Shown in pieces: positions 1 to 7,878 of a stretch of DNA of 64,000 bases. This DNA comes from Lachnospiraceae bacterium (lineage in GTDB: Bacteria; Bacillota; Clostridia; Lachnospirales; Lachnospiraceae): positions 1 to 64,000 of the forward strand of contig JAKSSF010000012.1 in the NCBI GenBank assembly GCA_024403235.1, read 5' to 3'. The position numbers and the translations under genes were made by a program. The notes under the pieces are model-generated. The model was not told where the DNA came from, did not search any database, and worked only from the letters and a program-made list of their open reading frames with translations. Each line of letters opens with the position of its first letter. The first letter of the stretch is position 1.

Positions 1-691
1 TGTTATCGAAGTACGAGATGATGGTAATGGTATTGATACAGAAGCTGTAAAACAGAAAGCCATTGACAGAGGTACTATTACAGAAGAACAGGGCGAATTG
101 ATGTCTGAAAAAGAAATCATCGACTTGTTATTCTTACCTTCCTTCTCTACAGCGAAGGTGGTTTCCGATGTTTCCGGTCGTGGTGTAGGTCTGGATGTTG
201 TAAAATCCAAGATTGAATCCTTGAGCGGTGAAGTTGAAGTGAAGACCAAATTGGGTGAAGGTAGTACCTGGACCATCCGCTTACCATTGACCTTAGCAAT
301 TATTCAGGCATTGATGGTAGTTGTAGGTGGAGAAAAATATGCCATTTCCTTAGGCGCTATTCAGACCTTGGAAGATATTGCTCCATCTGAGATTAAATTA
401 GTACAGTCCAAAGAAGTAATTAACCTTCGTGGCAATGTCATTCCGTTAATTCGTTTGAGTGAAGTATTGGGCATTGATTCTACAAAGGATCCTAGCGAAA
501 ACTTAGTGGTTGTAATTGTGAAGAAGGGTGATAAGCTTGCAGGTCTTGTAATTGATGAGTTATTAGGTCAGCAGGAAATCGTTATTAAGTCCTTAGGCAA
601 ATACATCAATAAGAGCAAGATTATCAGCGGTGCAACTATCCTGGGTGATGGTGAAGTTGCTTTAATCGTTGATACAAATGCATTGCTGTAA
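1..691 (+). CDS. cheA: Chemotaxis histidine kinase CheA, C-terminal part (gene starts before the window)
   Basis: The reading frame is open from the left edge (first full codon at base 2), so only the last 229 residues are present. The visible part opens in the ATP-binding domain with the G1 motif DDGNGID, followed by the G2 motif GRGVGLDVV, and then a CheW-like regulatory domain starting near LPLTLAIIQALMVVV. CheA autophosphorylates in response to receptor signals and passes phosphate to CheY and CheB. The C-terminal domain docks CheW and receptors at the membrane. It is followed after 21 nt by cheW. The HPt, CheY-binding and dimerisation domains lie outside the window. Confidence 0.96.
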   Translation, partial: VIEVRDDGNGIDTEAVKQKAIDRGTITEEQGELMSEKEIIDLLFLPSFSTAKVVSDVSGRGVGLDVVKSKIESLSGEVEVKTKLGEGSTWTIRLPLTLAIIQALMVVVGGEKYAISLGAIQTLEDIAPSEIKLVQSKEVINLRGNVIPLIRLSEVLGIDSTKDPSENLVVVIVKKGDKLAGLVIDELLGQQEIVIKSLGKYINKSKIISGATILGDGEVALIVDTNALL

Positions 692-712
692 TCGGGAAGG
701 AGAATGTAGAAG

Positions 713-1165
713 ATGGAAAAAGTAAAGAAATTTTCAAATGATGTTCAGTTTATTGTGATTGCTATGGGCGATGAACAGTTCGGAATTGATATTAAATATA
801 TTGATAATATTGTAAGAATGCAGCACTACACAAGAGTGCCTAATGTAGCGCCTTACATCAAAGGTGTTATTAACCTTCGTGGTGAAGTTATTCCGATTAT
901 GAGTGTTCGTATCAAAATGGGACTTCCTGAAGAAGAATATACAAAGAGTACTCGTATCATCATTATTCGTTTGGAACAGTATGGTTCTATTGGTTTTATT
1001 GTGGACGAAGTAAGAGAAGTATTGACCTTGTCAGAGGACAATATTGAAAGAGTTTCCCATGACAACAAAGAAGAACATGACAACTTTATTTTCGGTATTG
1101 GAAAATTTGGAGAGTCTTTGGTATCTCTTTTAGATGTAAATGCAGTAGCAATTGAAAAAGAATAA
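713..1165 (+). CDS. cheW: Chemotaxis coupling protein CheW
   Basis: This 150-residue protein is a single CheW domain, normal in length. It starts QFIVIAMGDEQFGIDIKYID and carries the conserved VPNVAPYIKGVINLRGEVIP segment that recurs in the CheA C-terminus next door. CheW bridges chemoreceptors and CheA in the polar arrays. The start ATG follows a GGGAAGGAGA ribosome site. It lies between cheA and cheC with spacings of about 20 nt, so it is part of the same operon. Assignment is firm from sequence and context. Confidence 0.96.
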   Translation: MEKVKKFSNDVQFIVIAMGDEQFGIDIKYIDNIVRMQHYTRVPNVAPYIKGVINLRGEVIPIMSVRIKMGLPEEEYTKSTRIIIIRLEQYGSIGFIVDEVREVLTLSEDNIERVSHDNKEEHDNFIFGIGKFGESLVSLLDVNAVAIEKE

Positions 1166-1184
1166 GTAAAAGGGGGAATTACCA

Positions 1185-1802
1185 ATGAGCAGTAATCTCA
1201 GTATTGAGGTCATGAGCGAGCAGTACTTCGATGTATTGAAGGAAATCGGTAATATTGGTGCCGGTAATGCCACCACAGCCCTTGCTCAGTTGTTACAATG
1301 CAAAGTCGATATGAAGGTTCCCCAGGTTCGTCTGTTGGAGTTTTCAGAGGTGGGTGCACTTCTTGGCGGTGAAGAACAGGTTATGGCCGGTGTGTATCTG
1401 GCTGTAGAAGGCGACATTACAGGAAGTATTATGTTCCTTGTAAAAGAAGAAATCGCTATGCACCTGGTAAAAAAATTAATGGGTGATTTCTGTGGAGAAA
1501 CCATGGGAGAAATGGAAATTTCTGCACTGAAAGAAATCTCTAACATTATTACCGGAGCTTATTTGAATGCTTTAAGTGGGTTGACCGGCTTAAAGATATT
1601 GCCATCTGTTCCGGATTTGACCATTGACATGGCAGGCGCTATTCTTAGCGTTCCTGCAATTGAATTTGGTCGTTTGGGAGATAAATTATTATTAATTCAG
1701 TCACAGATTTCTGATGAAATCGACATCGATGGATTCTTTATTATGGTTCCTGATATGGAATCTTATGAGAAGATTTTGACATCATTGGGATTGACAGTTT
1801 AG
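1185..1802 (+). CDS. cheC: CheY-P phosphatase CheC
   Basis: The 205-residue protein shows the CheC/FliY/CheX phosphatase signature E-x2-N-x22-P near the N-terminus (Glu20, Asn23, Pro46 in KEIGNIGAGNATTALAQ). A second copy lies in the C-terminal half (LKEISNIITGAYLNALSG). Two active sites are typical of full CheC. In Bacillus-type chemotaxis CheC removes phosphate from CheY-P and its activity is raised by binding CheD, which is encoded immediately downstream. The ribosome site is AAGGGGGAA. Only 19 nt separate it from cheW. Confidence 0.95.
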   Translation: MSSNLSIEVMSEQYFDVLKEIGNIGAGNATTALAQLLQCKVDMKVPQVRLLEFSEVGALLGGEEQVMAGVYLAVEGDITGSIMFLVKEEIAMHLVKKLMGDFCGETMGEMEISALKEISNIITGAYLNALSGLTGLKILPSVPDLTIDMAGAILSVPAIEFGRLGDKLLLIQSQISDEIDIDGFFIMVPDMESYEKILTSLGLTV

Positions 1803-1828
1803 GGCATAAGAAAGGATTTATAGATGCA

Positions 1829-2308
1829 ATGGAAGTAAAGGTGGGAATGGCAGACATGAAAGTCTGCAGTGGCTCAGACAGTATTATTACACTGGGCTTA
1901 GGTTCCTGTGTTGGGGTAATACTTTACGATCCTACTGCTAAGGTTTGTGGTATGTTGCATGCTATGTTGCCGGATAGTACAGCAGTTAGAAATCATACAA
2001 ATCCTGTGAAGTTTGTAGATACAGGAATAGATGAGTTGTACAAGGCGGTTGTAGCCAAAGGGGCAAATCCCAGGCGGCTGATTGCCAAGGTTGCCGGTGG
2101 GGCAGAAATGTTTAGCAATACTGCCAGAAGTAGTATTTCCAAGGTTGGCTCTAGAAATGTAGAAGCTGTACATGCGAAATTAAAAACTATGGGAATTCCT
2201 ATAAAGGCAGAAGATACGGGATCAAATTACGGAAGAACAGTTATATTTTATCCTGCAAACGGAGAATACCATATTAAGAGAATCGGAAAAGAAGTTTTCA
2301 TCATTTAA
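1829..2308 (+). CDS. cheD: Chemoreceptor glutamine deamidase CheD
   Basis: The 159-residue protein has the CheD catalytic set: Thr21, Cys27 in LGLGSCVGV and His44 in GMLHAML, at the same positions known for the Thermotoga enzyme. CheD deamidates glutamines of methyl-accepting chemotaxis proteins and also binds CheC, linking adaptation to CheY-P hydrolysis. I place the start at the ATG at 1829. The ATG five bases upstream is in another frame. It is the last recognisable chemotaxis gene before a small membrane protein and fliA. Confidence 0.95.
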   Translation: MEVKVGMADMKVCSGSDSIITLGLGSCVGVILYDPTAKVCGMLHAMLPDSTAVRNHTNPVKFVDTGIDELYKAVVAKGANPRRLIAKVAGGAEMFSNTARSSISKVGSRNVEAVHAKLKTMGIPIKAEDTGSNYGRTVIFYPANGEYHIKRIGKEVFII

Positions 2309-2331
2309 TAGGCATTCGAAAAAGGGAATCA

Positions 2332-2616
2332 ATGAAAGATAAAAAGAACATATTTCCGCTCATTTTGATGCTGGTGGCGGGGGCGTTAACCGGCATTATG
2401 GCGTATCTTTCCAACTATGAGATTAAAGAATTTTTGTTAATCCTACTTCTTGTAATGCTTTGCTTTTACATAGTAGGATTAATTATTCTTAAAGTGCTTG
2501 CTGCTTTTGAAAAGAAAAATCTGGAAGAATTGGAGAAGCAGAAAGCGGAGGAAGGTATCGTAGTAGAAAAAGAGCAGGACGGAGAATCAAACAACAGTAG
2601 TGACCAAGAAAGCTAG
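2332..2616 (+). CDS. Small membrane protein of the motility operon, function unknown
   Basis: A 94-residue protein with two hydrophobic segments (about residues 7-25 and 33-55) and a charged C-terminal tail rich in Glu, Lys and Ser (residues 62-94). I do not recognise a family. It sits between cheD and fliA with gaps of 23 and 27 nt, so it is probably cotranscribed with the flagellar/chemotaxis genes. The ribosome site is AAAAAGGG a few bases before the ATG. The base composition matches its neighbours. Confidence 0.75.
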   Translation: MKDKKNIFPLILMLVAGALTGIMAYLSNYEIKEFLLILLLVMLCFYIVGLIILKVLAAFEKKNLEELEKQKAEEGIVVEKEQDGESNNSSDQES

Positions 2617-2643
2617 TCATAAAACATTGACTGGAGGAGCTTT

Positions 2644-3417
2644 ATGGATGAGGTTTTGAGAAAAAAGCTTTGGGAAGAGTATGCCCGCAGTAATCAGAAC
2701 GCACAAATTCGTGAAAAGTTAATATTGGAATATGCCCCTCTTGTAAAGTTGGTTGCCGGTCGACTGAGTATGTATTTAGGATACAATGTGGAGTATGAGG
2801 ATTTGGTGAGCTATGGTATTTTTGGATTAATCGATGCCATTGATAAATTTGATTATACCAAGCCTGTAAAGTTTGAAACCTATGCTTCTTTACGAATCCG
2901 AGGCGCTATTTTAGATCAGATTCGTAAAATGGACTGGATTCCCAGAACTGTCAGACAACGTCAAAAAAAGATGGATGCGGTAATGAAGGAAATCGAAGCC
3001 AGAGAGGGCAGAGCAGCTACCGATGAGGAACTGGCAATTGGTCTTGGTATCACAGAGGATGAGCTTCTGGACTGGCAGTCACAGATGAAGATTACCAATG
3101 TGGTTTCCTTAAATGAGTATATGGAGCAGGGAAGTGAAATTCCCAATTCTCCAAATGGTTCTTCCCATTTTGCCATGCCGGAAGAAGTGGTAGAACAGGA
3201 AGAATTACGAGAAATGCTAATAGAAGCATTAGACCTATTAACAGAGAGAGAAAGAAGGGTAATAGAATTATATTATTATGAGGATTTAACTCTAAAGGAG
3301 ATTAGTTCTATTTTAGAGGTAACAGAATCCAGAGTTTCTCAATTGCATACCAAAGGGTTACAAAAGATGAAAAATAAGCTTGGTAAGTATATGGGATTTA
3401 TGGATCAGTTTTCATAA
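2644..3417 (+). CDS. fliA: RNA polymerase sigma factor for motility genes (FliA/SigD/WhiG family)
   Basis: This 257-residue sigma-70 family protein has the FliA/WhiG layout. Region 2 spans about residues 25-95 (YEDLVSYGIFGLIDAIDKFD, then FETYASLRIRGAILDQIRKM). Region 3 follows (RQRQKKMDAVMKEIEAREGR). Region 4 has a C-terminal helix-turn-helix (LTLKEISSILEVTESRVSQL). It directs RNA polymerase to late flagellar and chemotaxis promoters. A good GGAGGA site precedes the ATG. The position inside the che/fla operon supports the assignment. Confidence 0.95.
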   Translation: MDEVLRKKLWEEYARSNQNAQIREKLILEYAPLVKLVAGRLSMYLGYNVEYEDLVSYGIFGLIDAIDKFDYTKPVKFETYASLRIRGAILDQIRKMDWIPRTVRQRQKKMDAVMKEIEAREGRAATDEELAIGLGITEDELLDWQSQMKITNVVSLNEYMEQGSEIPNSPNGSSHFAMPEEVVEQEELREMLIEALDLLTERERRVIELYYYEDLTLKEISSILEVTESRVSQLHTKGLQKMKNKLGKYMGFMDQFS

Positions 3418-3467
3418 AAAAATCATAAAAAAAGCAAAAATGGGGTTACATAAAAAGGGGGAATTTT

Positions 3468-5054
3468 ATGCAGTCTTTTTTTCAGATTATTAACGAAGAA
3501 GGTAAAACCGGTTTGCGTTTAGTGCCGGGTGAAGGGGGAAAAGCATCCTACACGCAAAACGAAATCGTAGACTATTTGACTGCCCATCAGGTGCCTTTTA
3601 ACTTGGTGGATTTGTGCAAAGCCATTAACACTGCCACAACGGAGGTAGTGATTCCGCTGTGTCATCAAAGATGTCATCCTATTTCAGAAGAGATGCAGGT
3701 TCAGCTGGATGAAGAAAAAATGACGGCAGTAGTTAGATTTTATGCACCTAGCAATGATGGCGGAAAACTGGAGAAGAGAGATATTATTCGTTCTTTGCAC
3801 TACAGAAACATTACCTTTGGGGTAGATGAAGCAAAGATTGACCAGTTTTTGGAAACTCGGTGCTACAATCAAGATATTATAATAGCAAAAGGAATTGAAC
3901 CTATTCAGGGAGAGGATTCCTGGATAGAATATTTTTTTAATACAAATTTAAAAGCCAGACCCACTCTACTTCCGGATGGTAGTGTGGATTTTCACAATCT
4001 GAACATTATCAATCATTGTAAGGAAGGAGACTTACTTGCAAAACTGCATCCGGCGAAAAATGGAAAAGAAGGCCGTGATGTGCTTGGTAATTTCATTAAA
4101 CCAAGAGAGGTAAAGCATGTCATATTGCGACATGGAAGAAATGTTGCCGTTACGGAAAATCATACAGAATTACATTCTGAGGTTAACGGTCATGTTACCT
4201 TAGTGGAAGGAAAAGTATTCGTCAGTGATGTGATGGTGGTAGAGAATGTAGATAACTCTACCGGAAACATTGAGTATGAGGGAAATGTGCAGGTGAATGG
4301 TACTGTTCGTTCTCATTTTTCTATTCATGCCAAAGGAAATATTGAAGTAAGAGGTGTGGTAGAAGGAGCAGAATTGATTGCGGATGGTAATATTACCATT
4401 GCCAGAGGCATGAATGGTATGAACCATGGTGTTCTTAAGGCAGGCGGCAATATTATTGCACATTTTATAGAAAATGCTGAGGTAGAAGCCAAAGGATATG
4501 TAGAATCCGGTTCTATCGTACACAGTAATGTTATGGCAGGCACTGAGATTCATGTGGGAAGTGAAAAGGGCTTTATTGCCGGTGGACATGTGTGTGCTAC
4601 CAGTTTAGTGGATGTTAAAACTCTTGGTTCCGAATTAGGAGTCAATACGGTTGTGGAAATTGGTGTCAATCCGGCGATCAAGAAGCAGTATCATGACTTA
4701 AAGCAACAAATTGGTGTGGATATGAAAACCATTCAGCAGGCAACCCCTCTATTGACTGCTGCAAAACAAAAGATTCGTGCCGGTATTAAACTTGCGCCGG
4801 AGCAAGTAAAACATGTGCAGGAGCTTTCCAATGTGGTAACCCACTTGCAAAAGGAAATCGAAGCTGACACCAAGAAAATGGATGAATTAGAGGAACTGTT
4901 GTCTGTAGGCAGCGAGGCTCAGGTTGTGGTTCATGATAAAGCTTATCCGGGCACAAAAATAGTGATTACAGATGTTTCTAAAATACTCAAACAAACAGTC
5001 CATTACTGCCGTTTTGTGAAGGCAAAAGGGGATGTAATGACAATAGGAATGTAA
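3468..5054 (+). CDS. FapA family protein (DUF342)
   Basis: A 528-residue protein with the FapA layout. An N-terminal globular part is followed by a long run of short Gly/Val/Ile-rich beta-helical repeats from about residue 250 to 410 (for example AKGNIEVRGVVEGAELIADG). A coiled-coil-like stretch (about 415-480) and a small C-terminal domain follow. FapA-type proteins are common in flagellar operons of Clostridia and are thought to polymerise or localise at the cell surface. The biochemical role is not settled. It is preceded by an AAAAGGGGG site and nearly abuts the next gene. Confidence 0.85.
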   Translation: MQSFFQIINEEGKTGLRLVPGEGGKASYTQNEIVDYLTAHQVPFNLVDLCKAINTATTEVVIPLCHQRCHPISEEMQVQLDEEKMTAVVRFYAPSNDGGKLEKRDIIRSLHYRNITFGVDEAKIDQFLETRCYNQDIIIAKGIEPIQGEDSWIEYFFNTNLKARPTLLPDGSVDFHNLNIINHCKEGDLLAKLHPAKNGKEGRDVLGNFIKPREVKHVILRHGRNVAVTENHTELHSEVNGHVTLVEGKVFVSDVMVVENVDNSTGNIEYEGNVQVNGTVRSHFSIHAKGNIEVRGVVEGAELIADGNITIARGMNGMNHGVLKAGGNIIAHFIENAEVEAKGYVESGSIVHSNVMAGTEIHVGSEKGFIAGGHVCATSLVDVKTLGSELGVNTVVEIGVNPAIKKQYHDLKQQIGVDMKTIQQATPLLTAAKQKIRAGIKLAPEQVKHVQELSNVVTHLQKEIEADTKKMDELEELLSVGSEAQVVVHDKAYPGTKIVITDVSKILKQTVHYCRFVKAKGDVMTIGM

Positions 5055-5056
5055 GT

Positions 5057-5371
5057 ATGGCAATTGGACAGATTGAACTGAATCAGGCCATGTATCGGAT
5101 TCAGGATATCACCACACAAAAGCATAATGAAAATCAAAAACCTGTGGTGGATCAGGCAAATTTTCAAAACACTTTTGAAAAAGAAGTGGATAGCCGTGTA
5201 AATCAGGTTCACCAGGGAGAACAGGCGGAAAATCGTCAAAAACGACAGGATGCCAAAGAAAAAGGGAATAATGAATACCAAGGGGATGGCGGTATGAAAC
5301 GAAAGAAACCAAGTAACCCGGACGGTAGAGTGGTTCCTAAAATTACCACAGGTTTTGATTGCAAAATATAA
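5057..5371 (+). CDS. Hydrophilic hypothetical protein of the motility operon
   Basis: A 104-residue, highly charged protein without signal peptide or membrane segment. It starts two bases after the FapA-like gene, which suggests translational coupling. The middle is rich in Gln, Glu, Lys and Asn (about residues 25-85), and the end is VVPKITTGFDCKI. No family is recognised. Operon position is the only functional hint. Confidence 0.7.
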   Translation: MAIGQIELNQAMYRIQDITTQKHNENQKPVVDQANFQNTFEKEVDSRVNQVHQGEQAENRQKRQDAKEKGNNEYQGDGGMKRKKPSNPDGRVVPKITTGFDCKI

Positions 5372-5401
5372 AAAAGATACCGAAGAAAGGTTGAAAGAGC
5401 C

Positions 5402-6253
5402 ATGGGATTAACAGAGATTTTATTAATGGTATTGGGGGCTGCTATATTTGTAGCCAGTTTGCTGATTCCGGAAAAAATGAGCCAGACCACACCTAGAAAT
5501 ACAAAAGCAGAGGAAGCGAAAATTCGTGATTTTCTGGAAAAGGAAATGACCCTTGCCAAGAATCGTTTCGCAGAAGAAACAGAAGACAGTATTACTGCGG
5601 CAACAGAAAAAGCAGAACGCTTTATGGAACGTATCTCCAATGAGAAAATGATGGCGTTAAATGAATACTCTGATACAGTGTTGGATCAGATTCATAAAAA
5701 TCATGAGGAAACTGTATTTTTATATGACATGCTTAACAGTAAGCATGACCAGCTGAAACAGACTGCTGCAGAAGTAACCAATGTGGTAAAAACAGCAGAA
5801 CAGACTGTACTTGCAGAAGAAAATGTAATGGATACTGTGGCTGTGGCTTCAGCGCCAGTGGAGTCTGTGCAGCCGGAAGCGGTGCCCGTGGATAGTGTAC
5901 AGCCCGTTATAGAGAACCCTGTGGAAACGGTATCTACTACAGAAGAGGTAACTGAGGAAGTTCCCAAACAGGAATTTGCACCACTTCCCATCTCTGATTT
6001 AACAGTGGAAGTGAAGCGGAAAAAACCTACCGTAAGAAAACGTACTGCGACATCAAAAGAAAAGACTTCTGCCAGTGCACCACGAAAAGAAATTGAGGTG
6101 CAATTTGATGTAGCAAACAACGGAAACCTGAATAATAACGAAAAGATTCTTGCATTGCACAAAGCAGGAAAATCCAACATCGCTATTGCCAAGGAATTGG
6201 GCTTAGGAATGGGTGAGGTAAAGCTTGTGATTGACTTGTTCAATGAAGGCTAA
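5402..6253 (+). CDS. Membrane-anchored coiled-coil protein with C-terminal helix-turn-helix-like segment (DUF6115-like)
   Basis: The 283-residue protein has an N-terminal transmembrane helix (about residues 5-22), then a charged, probably coiled-coil region (30-130), a Val/Pro/Glu-rich linker (140-200), a basic patch (KRKKPTVRKR), and a short C-terminal domain. That domain, ILALHKAGKSNIAIAKELGL, resembles a recombinase-type helix-turn-helix. This architecture is typical of a conserved protein at the end of flagellar operons in Lachnospiraceae. Its role is unknown. It may link the membrane to another factor, but DNA binding is only inferred. Confidence 0.75.
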   Translation: MGLTEILLMVLGAAIFVASLLIPEKMSQTTPRNTKAEEAKIRDFLEKEMTLAKNRFAEETEDSITAATEKAERFMERISNEKMMALNEYSDTVLDQIHKNHEETVFLYDMLNSKHDQLKQTAAEVTNVVKTAEQTVLAEENVMDTVAVASAPVESVQPEAVPVDSVQPVIENPVETVSTTEEVTEEVPKQEFAPLPISDLTVEVKRKKPTVRKRTATSKEKTSASAPRKEIEVQFDVANNGNLNNNEKILALHKAGKSNIAIAKELGLGMGEVKLVIDLFNEG

Positions 6254-6289
6254 TTCGTTTATATCCGTGAATTTATAGGGAGAAAAAAG

Positions 6290-6871
6290 ATGAAATTAAA
6301 ATACTATTTACGAGGACTGGGAATCGGTATTTTGGTTACCGTATTCCTGGTAGCAAGATTACAGGGAGGTTCCACCGCACCTGATGCAACGGAGCAGGAA
6401 CTGGCAGAGGAAACCCAATATTTACAGGAATTAGAACAACCTGAAAAAGAAGAAGGATTCCTAGACAATACAGAGATATTGCAAGAAATGGAAGCGGCAG
6501 AAGAACCGGTTCAGGAAGCGGAAGAAGAACAGCCTGCTGTAGAGGAAGAAGTTGCAGAGGAAGAAACCGCTGCACTTGAGGAAACAGAGCCTGTAGAGGA
6601 AATTGCAGCAGAAGAAGAAAAACCTGCCGATGATACAAAGCCTGAGACGATAGAAAGCGCAGAACAGTTTGCAATTATTCCTATTTATTCCGGAGAAGGT
6701 TCTGAAACAGTAGCCAGAAGATTGCAGGATAGTGGAGTGGTAAGCTCTGCAACTGCGTTTGATAAATTTTTATGCCAGCAGGGATATGATAGGAAGCTGG
6801 TAGTGGGACAGCATGAAGTACCTTTTGCTGCAACAGAAGAAGAGATTGCACAAATCCTGTGCAAGAGATAA
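6290..6871 (+). CDS. Membrane protein with MltG/YceG-like LysM-type C-terminal domain, no catalytic domain
   Basis: A 193-residue protein with one N-terminal membrane helix (about residues 7-24) and a very acidic Glu/Ala/Pro linker (35-125). A C-terminal domain of about 60 residues (IIPIYSGEGSETVARRLQDS, then GVVSSATAFDKFLCQQGYDR) resembles the small N-terminal module of endolytic transglycosylase MltG. The catalytic YceG domain is absent, so lytic activity is not expected. It may bind peptidoglycan or compete with MltG; this is inference. It is followed by a strong terminator that closes the operon. Confidence 0.7.
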   Translation: MKLKYYLRGLGIGILVTVFLVARLQGGSTAPDATEQELAEETQYLQELEQPEKEEGFLDNTEILQEMEAAEEPVQEAEEEQPAVEEEVAEEETAALEETEPVEEIAAEEEKPADDTKPETIESAEQFAIIPIYSGEGSETVARRLQDSGVVSSATAFDKFLCQQGYDRKLVVGQHEVPFAATEEEIAQILCKR

Positions 6872-6895
6872 ATTTTAAGAAAAAAATGTGTTTAA

Positions 6896-6940
6896 AAATG
6901 CCGATATTGTAAGGAAAAACCTTGCATATCGGCATTTCTT
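6896..6940 (+). terminator. Intrinsic terminator closing the motility operon
   Basis: A 12-bp stem pairs 6896-6907 (AAATGCCGATAT) with 6926-6937. The loop itself contains AAGG/CCTT, and a short T-rich tail follows. It lies 25 nt after the MltG-like gene stop. Confidence 0.8.
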
Positions 6941-6950
6941 ATGGTAAAAT
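6922..6950 (+). promoter_or_regulatory. Promoter for rpsB-tsf
   Basis: A TTGCAT -35 (6922-6927), 17-bp spacer and TAAAAT -10 (6945-6950) fit a sigma-A promoter. The -35 overlaps the right arm of the upstream terminator. It places the start of a leader of about 120 nt before rpsB. Confidence 0.55.
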
Positions 6951-6955
6951 TTCAA

Positions 6956-7060
6956 TGTTGTGACTAAAAAACACGCGCAGAGTTTCTTTGCCGGTGCTTC
7001 TAAACGCGAGAAGTGGCAGAGGGTGAGTTCTTCACAGGCGAAGCGCGGAAGAAAAAACCA
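6956..7060 (+). promoter_or_regulatory. Structured 5' leader of rpsB, possible ribosomal protein S2 autoregulatory site
   Basis: The leader can form a closing helix CGCGC (6974-6978) with GCGCG (7043-7047). This encloses two hairpins: TGCC..CTTCT (6989-7001) with AGAAG..GGCA (7009-7018), and GTGA (7023-7026) with TCAC (7032-7035). It is GC-richer than the surrounding intergenic DNA. Many r-protein operons carry such leaders; a match to a known S2 leader was not tested. Confidence 0.45.
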
Positions 7061-7076
7061 AATGGAGGGTAAAAAA

Positions 7077-7835
7077 ATGAGCGTTATTTCTATGAAACAG
7101 TTATTGGAAGCAGGTGTTCACTTTGGACATCAGACAAGAAGATGGAACCCTAAAATGGCTCCTTATATCTTCACAGAAAGAAATGGTATCCACATCATCG
7201 ACTTACAGAAATCTGTAGGAAAAGTTGATGAAGCTTACAAAGCAGTATCTGATATTGCAAATGCAGGCGGTACAATCCTTTTCGTTGGTACAAAGAAACA
7301 GGCTCAGGACGCTGTTAAGACAGAAGCTGAACGTTGTGGTATGTACTATGTAAATGAAAGATGGTTAGGTGGTATGCTTACTAACTTCAAGACCATTCAG
7401 TCTCGTATTGAAAGATTAAAAGCAATCGAAAGAATGTCAGAAGATGGTACTTTTGATGTATTGCCTAAAAAAGAAGTTATCCAGATTAAGAAAGAATGGG
7501 AAAAATTGGAAAAGAACCTTGGTGGTATCAAGGATATGACAAGAGTTCCCGACGCTATCTTTGTAGTAGATCCTAAGAAGGAAAGAATTTGTGTACAGGA
7601 AGCTCACATCTTAGGCATTACCTTAATCGGTATCGGTGATACAAACTGTGATCCTGAAGAATTAGATTACATCATTCCTGGTAATGATGATGCTATCAGA
7701 GCTGTAAAATTAATCGTAGCTAAGATGGCTGATGCTGTTATCGAAGCAAATCAGGGTGAAGCTGTTTACACAGAAGAAGCTGTAGCAGTTGAAGAAGCTT
7801 CTGATATGGAAGAAGTTGTAGAAGCAGCAGAATAA
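7077..7835 (+). CDS. rpsB: 30S ribosomal protein S2
   Basis: The protein of 252 residues from the ATG at 7077 begins [20 protein letters not shown], the standard S2 N-terminus, and continues with [20 protein letters not shown] and [11 protein letters not shown]. The start is fixed by an ATGGAGGG ribosome site; the frame is open further upstream but lacks S2 similarity there. The C-terminus ends in an acidic Glu/Ala/Val tail. S2 joins the back of the 30S subunit late in assembly. It is paired with tsf downstream, the usual bacterial order. Confidence 0.97.
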   Translation: MSVISMKQLLEAGVHFGHQTRRWNPKMAPYIFTERNGIHIIDLQKSVGKVDEAYKAVSDIANAGGTILFVGTKKQAQDAVKTEAERCGMYYVNERWLGGMLTNFKTIQSRIERLKAIERMSEDGTFDVLPKKEVIQIKKEWEKLEKNLGGIKDMTRVPDAIFVVDPKKERICVQEAHILGITLIGIGDTNCDPEELDYIIPGNDDAIRAVKLIVAKMADAVIEANQGEAVYTEEAVAVEEASDMEEVVEAAE

Positions 7836-7878
7836 TTTGTCACTCGTAATGTAGTTTGAAAGAATAAGGAGAATAATC

